A stretch of 64,000 nt of DNA. Origin: Rhizopus arrhizus. Taxonomy: Eukaryota; Mucoromycota; Mucoromycetes; Mucorales; Rhizopodaceae. Below the pieces are notes generated by a model that saw nothing but the letters and a program-made list of their open reading frames with translations, had not been told where the DNA came from and did no database searches. Of this stretch, positions 34,822 through 45,600 are shown one piece after another (position 1 is the first letter of the stretch; the number at the start of each line of letters is the position of its first letter). The DNA lies in NCBI GenBank assembly GCA_024220505.1, contig JAKZZE010000019.1:186001-250000 (forward strand), given 5' to 3'. The position numbers were made by a program, and so were the translations under genes.

Positions 34822-35598
34822 TTCAAAAAAAAAAAAAAATATTCAGGATTTAGTAGAGGAATAAGATAGAAAAAAATGCGTGATCAAAAAAAACTAAAGC
34901 AAATATACTAAATTTGGATGTCGTTTCCTAAACAGTAACAGTTTTACGTGTACTAAAGAAATGTTTTTTTTTCCTTGTTTTGTTTCAGAGAACATATTTA
35001 ACATTGAGGATACAAAAGATATAAAAGAAAACTCAACAATGGTTAAAATGTAAGTTTGTAACAACAAAAATAATACCAGGTCTAACGTCGTTTTTCTTTT
35101 TTTTTTTTCTTTTTATATTAAGGATTTCTAATGGGACACAAATGGATGACGAACATGAACCTCATGAGTAAAGTTATTCTTTCCAACAGATAAAACTATA
35201 AGAATATCAAACTTATATTACTGCTTGTTGCTGCAAAGTGTTTTTTGATAAAGAAAGTTGGCAATGTTAACATCTCTAATGGCTAATGGCAAATTACACC
35301 CATGTGTAAACATAAAGTAAGTAATGAACTAATATAAGCTTAAAAACATATATTCTTTTTATTGTATGTCATGAAAAATAATAAAGCAATCTATTTACTT
35401 GAAAAACAAAAAAATTGTGCTTGTATCTATTGATTATAATTGCCTTGTAACAAGATGTTAACAAAGCTTCTTTTTTTTTTTATTCTTTTTAGAATATACA
35501 CGTATTCTTGTTATAATGTACAAGCATTTGTATTTTTATAAAACATGTTTACTGTTAGGTTATTGTTTTCATTTGAATAAGTAACATTTTATTGCTAT

Positions 35599-35638
<40 letters not shown>

Positions 35639-36122
35639 ATTCTTCAGCTTCTTTTTTTTTTTTTTCCCAAACGCAACTATTTTGTTACGTTCTGTTACAC
35701 GCTTCAAATGAACTAAGCTAAAGATCACAGACTGCCTTCCTAATATGTATTCTTTTGATCAAAATAATCACAATGTGTTTTTGTTTTCCGCATTTTGCCC
35801 TCAAAAATAAAAAAAAGAAAATATCGGTCTTTCAACGATAGAGGAGAACAGGCTTTCCAAAAAGAGACTATTTGAAAAAAAAAAGACACTTTTTTAAAAC
35901 ATGAATAACTCTATGAATACTTACACCACAAAAAAAATAATAAAATTATTAAATTTCTTTATTTTTTTCGCACCTAAATCTTTTTTCAAAATTCAAAAAG
36001 GTGCAATACAGAGCATTTTAATTTTTTTCGTTTAATCAAAGTTATTTAAATCGTTGAAATTTTGATGTTAGCAGTGACTGTCAATGACTGATAACGTTGA
36101 AAATCACCAATTATTTGCAGTG
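34822..36122. other. Noncoding right flank of element B
   Basis: Collinear with 21545-22850. It contains T- and A-runs (the longest near 35603-35632), one or two CTAATGG repeats near 35275 and the right terminal repeat at 36107-36122. No gene is seen. Confidence 0.7.
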
Positions 36123-36143
36123 TCAAACACTGCAAATAATTGG
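36107..36143. repeat. Terminal-repeat junction between elements B and C
   Basis: CCAATTATTTGCAGTG (ending 36122) and CACTGCAAATAATTGG (starting 36128) face each other across TCAAA. The two 16-bp arms are perfect complements. Confidence 0.82.
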
Positions 36144-36394
36144 AGATATTAAACGTTGTTTTTTAGCATAAATGAGCGCAAATACGCGAAAGTTAACGCA
36201 AATCAACGGAATTTTATTGCTGTTTTAAACGTTTTTCGCGGCAGTTCATTAAGCGTTTAATATCTTTTAAGCAAGCAAGAGGAGGTCGTTTAGCATTCTC
36301 TTACCAAAACATTTTTTACGCTTTAATCAACACTAGTCAACGGTTGAGCAACGAATGATACGTTTTAAAACATTACTTTATATGTCTTTTTGTT

Positions 36395-36532
36395 CTTTTA
36401 TCGACCGCTCATATTGCCTTATATACTTCTTCATCGAACACTCATATTGCCTTATATACTTCTTTGTTGACCACTTATATTGCCTTATATATTTCTTTAT
36501 TGACCACTCATATAGCTTATATACTTCTTTAT
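36395..36532. repeat. 32-bp subterminal tandem repeats, copy C (left part)
   Basis: Four units of the 32-bp repeat. G3 inserted into the array at TTTAT; the array resumes at 42803-42870. Confidence 0.78.
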
Positions 36533-36955
36533 TGTTTTGCCAAGTATTAAAATAAGAGACAAAAACTAAAAAGACAATAGTTGTGAAACTAAAGATTATA
36601 TGTTGCTTTATTAATAAAAACATTTGAGGCTATTTATACTTTTTGGATGTCTGGATCTTTACCGCTATTTCAATTGATCGGTTAAAAGAATAATGTGGGA
36701 AGGATGGGAAGATAAAGGAAAGATAGTAGATAATCAATAGCCGCTGTCTTCTTGACGAATCAAGGGACAATGAAGTAGATAAATTATTGATCTAACGATA
36801 ATTATCGAATAAAGTTGGATTGAACTGCCGTTGTTATAATCAGGTTCCGATATAGTCGTGGGAACACCGATAGAGACAACAGGGCAAAGTTGGCTATTGC
36901 GGAGATCTCTCGTTTATCCATGAATGTTCACTTTACTAGTTGTGTGGATACAACA
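36533..36955 (-). repeat. G3 3' LTR
   Basis: 423 bp, minus-strand ends TGTTGTATCC and GGCAAAACA. TATA box TATAAATAGC near 36635. Confidence 0.92.
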
Positions 36956-37181
36956 TTGCCCCCTTCTAGTTTGAAGCAAACGGTAAAAAGGAAAAGTGAA
37001 GATTCAGAAATGAGCAAAGGTCATACACAATAAGTGCGGTAATGATCATAGAGTAGATAAATAGACATAGTATAATTGAGGATAGATCGTAGTAGTAAGT
37101 TGTCATAAAAACCTGATAGTAAAAAAACCTTCTTTAGGAAAAATTGTCTTAGGGAAAAAGACGGTCAACTACTTAGACAAT

Positions 37182-40100
37182 TTAACGTCTTGATCTCTTG
37201 CTTCTACTGTGATGTTCACGAGTAAGAACGGTACGTTTAGGTAGTCTTGCTTTCTTTGAGACAGCAGTATTGTTACCTGCTTGACGACGAGCCCAATATG
37301 TTTCAATTGAAGATCGATCATCGAAGCTAGAAGTAGGTTCCCAAGTGTAATCTGTAGGATCATCGTATCCTTTCCAATGAACAAGATACTGGTAATTACC
37401 TGGAGTTCCTTTGTGTTGTATAATTGCTTGAATTTCATAATGTTGGCCATCGATTGATTCTGCACTTTTATTACTGGGTAATGCAATAAGTTTTAAGTGT
37501 GAAGTGGGTACATCTCTTGATAAGAGGTTATTTTGTTTATCAACTAATATGTAACTGCCATTAGTTGTCATTCCACTTATGTAAAAAGGTCCTTCATAAT
37601 GCGGATCAGTTTTGTTTTCCTTGTTCACATTTTTAATCATGACTTCACTATGGAGTGGAAACGGTGTATGAACGATTTTGTTTGTTTTCATAAAATATGC
37701 ATTGTCTACATCCTGAGTTTCCTTAATGCGTTTAGCCAGAGCAGGGATAACAACTTCGGTAGCATATTTAAGTCTGTTCTCTATTGCTTTAGAATCTACA
37801 GCATCACTTCTAAGAGTGGGTTTAATATGAGAATAATCTTTCATATCATTTGGTACTTTATTGAAGATTACTGTGTATGGTCTACTCTTATGAAGTCTGG
37901 AATATTTCAGATTCATAGCATATTGGGTTGCAGGTACATATAGATCCCAATCTTCTTTTCTTCCTTGTAACTGTTTAACGATAGTCTTTTTAGCAATTCC
38001 TACAAATGCTTCATTGACTGAGTTACCAAGGGGATTAAAAGGGTTAGACACTCTCTTATCGATACCACTGTTATTAATAAGTTCAGTAACGATGGTAGCA
38101 GTAAACTCTTTTCCGTTATCACTAGCGATGACCTTAGGCCAGCCGAATGTACAGAAGATATCAACAAGCTGTTTGGCAATAGTAAGAGCTTGTTTATCAG
38201 GAATGGCTTTCAAGATAGTAAAGCGAGAAAATAAATCAACCATGACAAGAAGGAAATTATTTCCGCTCGTAGATGTTATATTAAAAGTGCCGAGGTCCAT
38301 AACCCAATGATCTAGAGGTCCGTCAGGTAGGATACTTCTAGGGGGATGATAACCTGTTTTGGCAATGTTAAACATTTTGCATTCATGACACTTGGATATG
38401 ACATCCTGAATATCTTGACGTAAATTAGTCCAGTGGAGATTATCACCATGAATGGTTTGTTCTATGGCTTTAATTCCGTAATGACCTAATAAGTGAGCCT
38501 TCAATATTATATCTTTTCTTTCCTCAGGAGGAGGTGTGATATAATCTTCATATTGCAAAGCGCGATGCAATAAGGGTTTTGATAATGATGATGATGTTGC
38601 AGAAGTGACTGCATATGTTTGTGTTTCATAACTTTTAGATTTTTCTTTAAAAGTTGGTTTTCTTTTTTCTTTTTCTTTACCACGGATATTGTAGATGGCA
38701 ACATTGTTGACATTGTTACCCCCCTCCAGTTTATTGTCATCTGGGAATAAACGACTAAGTGCGTCTGGGATAATATTCTTAATGCCAGGACAATGAACAA
38801 TATCAAATGAATATTCGAAAATTGTTTCAAACCAAACAAGCATGGCAGCATTTGGAACAACTTGCTTCTTGATATAAATCAAGGCTTTATGATCAGTTGT
38901 CAAGGTAAAATGACGGTTGTATAACCATTTATTATATCTCTCAAACATGAATACAATCGCTAACAACTCTCGTTTGTTTGTATGATAACGACGTTCGGTA
39001 GGGGAAAGAGATCTTGCAGCAAAGGCGTTATATTTAATGTCTTGGTCGATGACTTGATAAACGACACCGCCGATACCATAAGCACTAGCATCTGTTGCAA
39101 CGTAGAATGGGTACTTAAGGTCAGGGATGTGAATAACTGGGGCATTCACTAAGGCATCCTTAATATTACGAAAACTGCATTCATGGGTTTCATTCCAAAT
39201 TCCTTTTAAAGAATTAAGAGATCGCAACCGGTCAAGTGGAGCAGTCAAGCGAGAAAACATTGGTAAACTATTACGGAAATAGTTTGCAAACCCAAGAAAA
39301 CTCATGACTTGTCTACCAGTTTTAGGTGTGGGCCAAGAATGTATATTTGTCAGTTTACGTTGATCAGGGATTAGAGAACCATTGTTACCAATAGTCCATC
39401 CGAGAATATTTACACAACTTTGTGCAAAATGCGTCTTTTCAACATTAATAATTAAATTTGCAGCAGTAAGACGTTTCAACACTTCACGGACATACTCAAT
39501 ATGTTGATTCATGTCACCAGAGCTGAAGACACATAGATCATCAATATAGAGTGCAGTGTAAGGAAGATCTGCGAACAAATTTGTAAGAACACGCTGTACA
39601 ATATTACCGGTGCTTGTCAAGCCAAAAGGACAGTGACGAAATTGATACTGCATACCAGTAAATGGATGAGTAAATGCGGTTTTGGGTCTATCAGATTCTT
39701 GGATAAGAAAACGATGAAAGCATGCTCGTATGTCGAAGGTAGTGAATATAGTAGCAGAACCCATACGTTGATGAAGATCGCTGATTAGAGGTAAAGGCAT
39801 TCTATCAACATTCTTTACAAGTTGGTTAAGCAGACGTGGATCAATAACTGCTCTTTTCTTAGTGTATAATCCGTTGACATCCTTTTTTCCAACAAGAAAA
39901 ATAGGGTTATTGAAGCGAGTATTGGAAGGAGCAGGTTCAATGACACAATCATCCAACCAAGTTTGAATTTGGTCTTCCATGATCTTTCTATTAGCAATAG
40001 CAATATCGGGTTGTCTTCGATAAGCAAAGGCATTGGGTTCAGTATCAAGAGTGATGATAGCACCAGGTAAATTACAATGAGAAGACATGGGGATACTCGT

Positions 40101-42242
40101 ATTAGCATCTAACAAAGGTTGAATAGTGCTCATCAAACGTTGTCTTTCCTGCATAGTGCCAACAGGAGTTTCATTTGGCTTATAATCATCAGGGTTAACT
40201 GGATCAGGTATTTTAGGAATATTAGAATTTAACCAAGAAGTGGCTAATCCTGTTAAACCTATTCTTAGTTTAGGCAAAATGTCAAGTCCTAAACAAATGG
40301 GAACATCACTGCTAAAATCAAACACTTCAAATTCATATGACAAACGGATTTGGTTATAATAAACAGTAAGATTTATTATGCCTAACCGGCTTACAGTACT
40401 TGAACTATTATGTCCTAACTTGATCGATCCTGGATTAGGTGTTGGAACTAAACCAAGTGCCGAACAGAACGAAGGAGACACACACGAAAAAGACGAACCG
40501 GTATCAATCATGGCCCATGTTTTGATGTGCTCTATAATAATAGGAACATAAAGCGTATTAGTGTTTGAAGGCGCTTTAGAAAAGATGTGATGTGTAATGT
40601 ACTTACAGGCCTGAGCAGCTTCAGCCACAGTAAGGGCTTCCGCAACATCAATGTCCATATCATCCGACGAATCGGGAACAGGAACAACGGGACCAGCAGC
40701 ATCAGTCTTGCGACCGGGAGAAGCATCACTACTACTCGAAGCAGCAGTGGCAGAAGAGCCAACAGAAACAGAAACATCGTTACCAGAAGAGGCAACGGAA
40801 GACAAGGAAGAAGCAGGGGATCGGCTCATTGCTCGGAACATGTGAGAAGATCCGGCAGAATCGTCAGCCAAGGAACCGGTTGAACGACCCTTTCCTTTGC
40901 ATCGGTGACCAGGACGCCAGTTGTCAGCACCACAAGAGCGGCACGGACGTCCCAAACCGGAAGGTTGGTTTCTTGGATTCCACTGGGAGGCAGCAGAACC
41001 AGAGGAGACATCAACTTGGGTAGAACCCGAAGAAGGAGAAGAAGAGGAAGCTTTCTTCATAGCACGACATTCATCATTGCTATGGGTGGTAGTCTTGTGG
41101 AATCTGCAATACTTCCTAGAAGCCTGCGGATAAGGTGCAGAACGAACAGCAGAAGCAGAGACAAAAGCAGAAGATTTCTTTCGACCAGAAGAAGAAGAAG
41201 AGTCATTGACCATTGAAGGGCCAGCAGAAGTGTGAGCAGCGTTAGCCACTTTACGAACTTTGTACAGCGAATGGTACAAAGTCTTGGCCAACTTGACAAC
41301 GTAGTCGACCGATTCTTTTTCCGCGTCCGTACAATTGGCTAAGGACACGACCACCTTCTTGTAGATGTCGGCCTGAAGACCGATCAAAAAGCAACGAGTC
41401 AAGACACAGCGATCTTGGATCTGTGCCAAGCGACGAAGGTTGTTGAAACGTTCAACGTACTGGTCAACAGTTTCAGCAGCAGTCATGGAGATGCGTAACA
41501 ACTCCGTTGTAGACGTGGCTTTTTCTTCAGCCGATCCAACACCATAATGGCTAGTAAAAGCCTTTTTGAACTGACTCCACGTATGGACATCCTCTTTTTC
41601 TTGGTACTCATCAAGCCAAGTACGTTGACTCGATGACAAGCAAGGAGGGAGAAGACGAAGCCAGTGTTGATCAAGGTCAAGACCATGTGCGAACATTACG
41701 TCCTGAAATTTTTTCAAGCAGTGCTTGACATCCACAGAGACAGGGGCAGATGGGTCAAAGACTGCACCCTTCCACTGCATGAGGGGTAGGTTTGGAGGTA
41801 CAACATTCAAGGCTGCAGGCGCAACCTTAGGTGAACCAGTCCAAGCGGTGGGAACAGCATGGTTCATGGCTCGCTGGAGGAGATCTCTAGTATGAACTAG
41901 TCTCTCTAGGTCCTTAGAGCAGGCTTCGAACTTAGCGCGCACCATGCTATCTTCCTCTGACTCAGGCGTCGTAGAAAGAAGACGAACAGACAAGTTAAGA
42001 ATAACTTGGGTGGCACCGATGATGGTGGAATCCAACTCCTCAATAGAAGAGTGGATGGATGGAGCTGCGATGCTAGGTTCAAGAGAACCAGAAGAAACTG
42101 CAGAAGTGGTCATTCCAGAGGACTCTGCCTCTGAAGATAAAGTAGAAACATCTGACATACGACGAGCGTTATCAGGATAAGTTTTGGCATTACTACTGGA
42201 AGAACCAGCAGCAGCAGAGTTAAAGTCATTTGTGTTTGACAT
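37182..42242 (-). CDS. G3 Gag-Pol polyprotein with chromodomain
   Basis: A 1686-aa polyprotein starting at ATG 42242. The N-terminal 130 residues are Ser/Thr-rich. The gag capsid (LMQWKGAVFDPSA onward) is followed by Cys/His clusters CRFHKTTTHSNDEC and CRSCGADNWRPGHRC in a Ser-rich linker. The protease has MIDTGSSFSCVS near residue 582. Reverse transcriptase has IFTTFDIRACFHRF and a standard YIDD near 899; RNase H has VATDASAYGIGG near 1049. Integrase has HLLGHYG to CHEC and D,D-35-E at about 1314, 1372 and 1408 (VMDLGTF, ASDNGKEF, SVNEAFVG). A chromodomain follows at about 1608-1640 (YLVHWKGY, DYTWEPTSSF), then a basic tail. No break is seen. Confidence 0.95.
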   Translation of the reverse strand: MSNTNDFNSAAAGSSSSNAKTYPDNARRMSDVSTLSSEAESSGMTTSAVSSGSLEPSIAAPSIHSSIEELDSTIIGATQVILNLSVRLLSTTPESEEDSMVRAKFEACSKDLERLVHTRDLLQRAMNHAVPTAWTGSPKVAPAALNVVPPNLPLMQWKGAVFDPSAPVSVDVKHCLKKFQDVMFAHGLDLDQHWLRLLPPCLSSSQRTWLDEYQEKEDVHTWSQFKKAFTSHYGVGSAEEKATSTTELLRISMTAAETVDQYVERFNNLRRLAQIQDRCVLTRCFLIGLQADIYKKVVVSLANCTDAEKESVDYVVKLAKTLYHSLYKVRKVANAAHTSAGPSMVNDSSSSSGRKKSSAFVSASAVRSAPYPQASRKYCRFHKTTTHSNDECRAMKKASSSSPSSGSTQVDVSSGSAASQWNPRNQPSGLGRPCRSCGADNWRPGHRCKGKGRSTGSLADDSAGSSHMFRAMSRSPASSLSSVASSGNDVSVSVGSSATAASSSSDASPGRKTDAAGPVVPVPDSSDDMDIDVAEALTVAEAAQACKYITHHIFSKAPSNTNTLYVPIIIEHIKTWAMIDTGSSFSCVSPSFCSALGLVPTPNPGSIKLGHNSSSTVSRLGIINLTVYYNQIRLSYEFEVFDFSSDVPICLGLDILPKLRIGLTGLATSWLNSNIPKIPDPVNPDDYKPNETPVGTMQERQRLMSTIQPLLDANTSIPMSSHCNLPGAIITLDTEPNAFAYRRQPDIAIANRKIMEDQIQTWLDDCVIEPAPSNTRFNNPIFLVGKKDVNGLYTKKRAVIDPRLLNQLVKNVDRMPLPLISDLHQRMGSATIFTTFDIRACFHRFLIQESDRPKTAFTHPFTGMQYQFRHCPFGLTSTGNIVQRVLTNLFADLPYTALYIDDLCVFSSGDMNQHIEYVREVLKRLTAANLIINVEKTHFAQSCVNILGWTIGNNGSLIPDQRKLTNIHSWPTPKTGRQVMSFLGFANYFRNSLPMFSRLTAPLDRLRSLNSLKGIWNETHECSFRNIKDALVNAPVIHIPDLKYPFYVATDASAYGIGGVVYQVIDQDIKYNAFAARSLSPTERRYHTNKRELLAIVFMFERYNKWLYNRHFTLTTDHKALIYIKKQVVPNAAMLVWFETIFEYSFDIVHCPGIKNIIPDALSRLFPDDNKLEGGNNVNNVAIYNIRGKEKEKRKPTFKEKSKSYETQTYAVTSATSSSLSKPLLHRALQYEDYITPPPEERKDIILKAHLLGHYGIKAIEQTIHGDNLHWTNLRQDIQDVISKCHECKMFNIAKTGYHPPRSILPDGPLDHWVMDLGTFNITSTSGNNFLLVMVDLFSRFTILKAIPDKQALTIAKQLVDIFCTFGWPKVIASDNGKEFTATIVTELINNSGIDKRVSNPFNPLGNSVNEAFVGIAKKTIVKQLQGRKEDWDLYVPATQYAMNLKYSRLHKSRPYTVIFNKVPNDMKDYSHIKPTLRSDAVDSKAIENRLKYATEVVIPALAKRIKETQDVDNAYFMKTNKIVHTPFPLHSEVMIKNVNKENKTDPHYEGPFYISGMTTNGSYILVDKQNNLLSRDVPTSHLKLIALPSNKSAESIDGQHYEIQAIIQHKGTPGNYQYLVHWKGYDDPTDYTWEPTSSFDDRSSIETYWARRQAGNNTAVSKKARLPKRTVLTREHHSRSKRSRR

Positions 42243-42304
42243 ATTGGTAAGGTAGGTAGTAATAATAAAAAAGGGTTGTTTTTAAAAATAAAGTCAATAA
42301 AGAA

Positions 42305-42308
42305 TTCA

Positions 42309-42378
<70 letters not shown>

Positions 42379-42431
42379 TTTTGCCAAGTATTAAAATAAG
42401 AGACAAAAACTAAAAAGACAATAGTTGTGAA
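42305..42431 (-). promoter_or_regulatory. G3 candidate self-primer and primer-binding pair with expanded T spacer
   Basis: On the minus strand TTCACAA in the LTR (42425-42431) is complementary to TTGTGAA inside it (42305-42311). About 65 T residues separate the latter from the LTR end, against three to six in G4, G1 and G2. Without that run the spacing equals the others. Confidence 0.5.
42310..42376. repeat. 67-bp uninterrupted A/T homopolymer beside the G3 5' LTR
   Basis: A pure A run (T on the coding strand of G3) directly abuts the LTR at 42377. It occupies the place of the short T spacer in G1, G2 and G4. Exact length may be affected by assembly. Confidence 0.9.
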
Positions 42432-42798
42432 ACTAAAGATTATATGTTGCTTTATTAATAAAACATTTGAGGCTATTTATACTTTTTGGATGTCTGGATC
42501 TTTACCGCTATTTCAATTGATCGGTTAAAAGAATAATGTGGGAAGGATGGGAAGATAAAGGAAAGATAGTAGATAATCAATAGCCGCTGTCTTCTTGACG
42601 AATCAAGGGACAATGAAGTAGATAAATTATTGATCTAACGATAATTATCGAATAAAGTTGGATTGAACTGCCGTTGTTATAATCAGGTTCCGATATAGTC
42701 GTGGGAACACCGATAGAGACAACAGGGCAAAGTTGGCTATTGCGGAGATCTCTCGTTTATCCATGAATGTTCACTTTACTAGTTGTGTGGATACAACA
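42377..42798 (-). repeat. G3 5' LTR
   Basis: 422 bp, same ends as the 3' LTR, one A shorter. The third copy of this LTR family is at 54767-55190. Confidence 0.92.
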
Positions 42799-43214
42799 TT
42801 TATGAACCACTTATATAGCTTTATATACTTCTTTATTGACCATTCATATTGCAATAAATATTGCTTTATATACACAAAAAATAGGGATTTTGTTTATAAA
42901 AAACAGCTTTTTTTTATTTAAATAAAATAACAATAACAATACATGGTATTTCTTTGCTAGTAGCGTTTTAAAAGTGTAATTGACTTACCTAATGTCATCA
43001 GGATAGCAGCATCTAATCTAAAAATACATCAATTAATCTCGTGGAACTCAAAAAAAAATTTTAAAAAAAAAGCCAAGCTCAAGGATTCAGAGACACAAGG
43101 ATTCAAGGACTTGGGCACTCAAAGCAAAAGAAAAGACATCAGTACTTAAGAACCAAAGCAAAGACAGAAAAGAGATAGACGAGGCCAAAGCAAAGCAGCA
43201 TTCATCTATAATAG

Positions 43215-43470
43215 TTATTAGCTATCGTGTATATATAATGAAAGTAATAGTACCTTTATTTAGATGGGCTAAGAGAAAAACCTTGCTAAGCTTTACCAAC
43301 AAGTATAAAAAAAAAGGAAGCAGAACGCATCTATAGTAAATATTAGCTATCGAGTATATAGTAAAAGTAATAGTACCTTGCTTTAGATAGACCATGAGAT
43401 AAAAAAAAAGAAAAAAAAGACACCAGCCAAGCTTATAGCAACAAGTAAAAAAAGAAGCAATGATAATCCT
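43215..43470. repeat. 120-bp subterminal tandem repeats, copy C
   Basis: Two units of the repeat seen at 3333-3690 and 23670-24060 (cores near 43236 and 43363). One unit fewer than in A and B. Confidence 0.75.
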
Positions 43471-43985
43471 GGAAGAGACTTTATAAAGACCATTTAAACT
43501 ATAAAGAAAGCAACCAACACAAATTTACTAAAGAACAAATACCATAAGAATAGAAATAGAATATATATAATGTTAAGAACTTACCTTTTAGAAAGAATTG
43601 TTTTTTAAAAAAAAAAAAAAAAAGAAGAAAATAAAAAAGGAAAAAAAAAAAAAGGAAAAAAAGTACATTTTTTATAACTCATTTTACATGGGTTACAATT
43701 ACCCATTAACGGTTAACAATAAGTTTTCTTTAACACTGTTTAACTATTGAAACATTCAGAGAGGCTATTCATAAACAGTTTAAATTCTTTTTTTTTTATT
43801 TAAATGTAATATCTTTAACACCAAAGACTTTTTTTCTTTGCTTCTTTTGTAAAATAAATGAAAGTATCACCTTGTTTTGTACTCATCTTCAATTTATTTT
43901 GTACCCCTGTTTTTTCTTTTTTTTTTCTTTTTTTTTTTCTTTTTTTTTTTTCTTTTTTTTTTCCTTATATAATTTGTTTTAAAAA

Positions 43986-45233
43986 ATGTCTCGTCGTGCT
44001 GCCACCCCCATCAACGTTCCCAGTAATGCCCCTAAAAGGGCAAGAATATCTTCAAGCATTACTGGATCATCATCCACTGTTGTCTCGTCCTCTTCTCCTG
44101 CTCCCACTGCTGTTGGGTCTTTTGACAGCTTTGAGCCTTCTCGCCTGCAAGGCGCAGTTGGCTCTTCTGCAAATGGCCAAACCCTTGAGGCCATCTTTGC
44201 TCAGATGCAGCAGCAGGAGCAGATTCAACGCCGACAGGAGGAGAATCAACGTCGGCAGGAGCTGAAGATTGAGCAGTTAACGCAATTGCTGCAACAACAG
44301 CAACAAGGGCAGCAACAGCAGCAGCAGCCTCCACAGCAGCCTCCACAGCAGCAACCTTCTGAGGTCAAAGAGAATAAGGCCTCGACAAGTGTAATTTGAA
44401 TTTAAAAGCTAAATTAGCATGTGCAAAATAATAACTAAATTTTTGTTTTACCCTTTTTGAAATATAGGCTTTCATATTGAAGTACTACAAAGAGCATCTG
44501 GTCCCTCGTGGTATTACCTTTGACCTGAAGGAGGTCTTGCGCTACAAGCAAAACGCAAAGGTCAGAGATTTGCTTGTAGCAGCTGCCAAGAAGGAGCCAT
44601 TTTCTGCTGGCATTACTGTTTCTGACATGCGCAGCATGGTCAGAAACAAATTCAACTACATGGTGAGAGAAAGTAAGGGGCTGACGGCTACGTCAGAAGA
44701 ATCAACGCGTCGTAGTCGTGTGCATGCAGTAAGTAATTAATATTGAAAAATTGAAATATATAGTGTTCGAAGTACTTACATTACTTCTTTACATTAGAAG
44801 CTCGCCATGAGGCGAAATGCTTACAATGCAGCCCCAGAGGAATTTGAAGCTCGTTTTCCTTTTGGAAAAAAGCTTCTGATAGCCGATTGGACCTCAGAGG
44901 AAGAAGATGGCCCTGAGGATGAACATGGTCCTGTGTTTGTGGTAAAAAGACCACTCTCTCGAAGTAAAGCAGTAAGTAGTATTTTTGTTATAGTATTTAT
45001 TTTCTAATATACCTTTAATTAATCTACAGGTGGACGAATTCCATGCTTCTCTTCAAAAAGCATGGAGAGATTCCTTGTCGAAAAAAGGCACCATCAATAG
45101 AACAAGAAGGGTGGTGGACTACTTCGACAAGGAGTTTCCCACAAACCTTGACCATGAGGATTATCCCTCTTGGGCCTTTTCTTCTCCTGGCCTTGGCTTT
45201 TCCTCTTCTGCTGCTGCTAATCCTATGCAGTAA
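43986..45233 (+). CDS. Accessory protein of CACTA-like element C, four exons
   Basis: Exons are 43986-44390, 44468-44728, 44798-44971 and 45030-45233 (about 347 aa). Intron positions, phases and most intron sequence match copy B. Protein differences from B are few: a handful of substitutions in exon 1, one fewer Gln, single changes in exons 2 and 3, and an identical exon 4. All frames are open even though this element has lost its transposase. The upstream region is a long T-rich pyrimidine tract (43912-43980). Function is unknown; a role in binding element DNA or regulating transposition is inference. Confidence 0.8.
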
Positions 45234-45418
45234 GCGTTTACTTTCTCTTTTCTCTTTCCCCCTCCTTTTTTTTTTTTTTTTTTTTTGCTGCCTCTTTTGT
45301 TGTCTCTGCAAATTGAATAAAAATTTCAAAAAAAAAAAATAACAATAATAGTCTATTGAATGATTCTTTAGTAAAATAAATAATAATAATAATAAAAGAA
45401 TGTTTGAATAATTTAGCA

Positions 45419-45600
45419 TAGTTGTTACATATAAATGCTTCTTGGCAGAGCGAGAGTAAGAAGGTGATTATCAACATATGGACATATAGCAACAGGGTTG
45501 AAAATCCTGTAAATTGGAAGTATATTGTTGCTTGTAACTGGATCAAATTGATTCTTCCACACTTGGATGCCAGTAGTGGCGTTCATTTCAAAAAAAAAAA
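45419..45600 (-). pseudogene. Deletion scar: residual transposase ends of element C
   Basis: About 155 bp of the last transposase exon (from 45419) are joined at GCCAGTA/GTGGCG (45573/45574) directly to the first 11 bases of exon 1. TA is shared by both breakpoints, suggesting microhomology-mediated loss. No functional product is possible. Confidence 0.85.

Larger units (their letters stand above)
22852..36122 (+). mobile_element. CACTA/Plavaka-like DNA transposon, copy B
   Basis: It has inverted CACTGCAAATAATTGG ends (22852-22867 and 36107-36122). It holds an uninterrupted accessory gene and an uninterrupted transposase gene; the only insertion is Gypsy G2 (24466-30471). The core is about 7.26 kb. 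It is the only copy in the window with both genes open and could be autonomous if the G2 insertion in the 5' region is tolerated. Confidence 0.87.
36533..42798 (-). mobile_element. Complete Ty3/Gypsy chromovirus G3
   Basis: A 6266-bp minus-strand element with LTRs 36533-36955 and 42377-42798, differing by one A in an A-run by eye. The 5-bp duplication TTTAT is perfect (36528-36532 and 42799-42803). A single 1686-codon frame is open. The polypurine tract AGAAGGGGGCAA is at 36956-36967 (minus strand). It is a separate lineage from G1/G2 but has the same layout, including a chromodomain. Confidence 0.94.

Noticed and set aside
40587..41216. Plus-strand open frames opposite G3 gag
   Set aside because: Shadows of the Ser-rich gag linker on the opposite strand; Arg/Glu-rich translations typical of such antisense frames.
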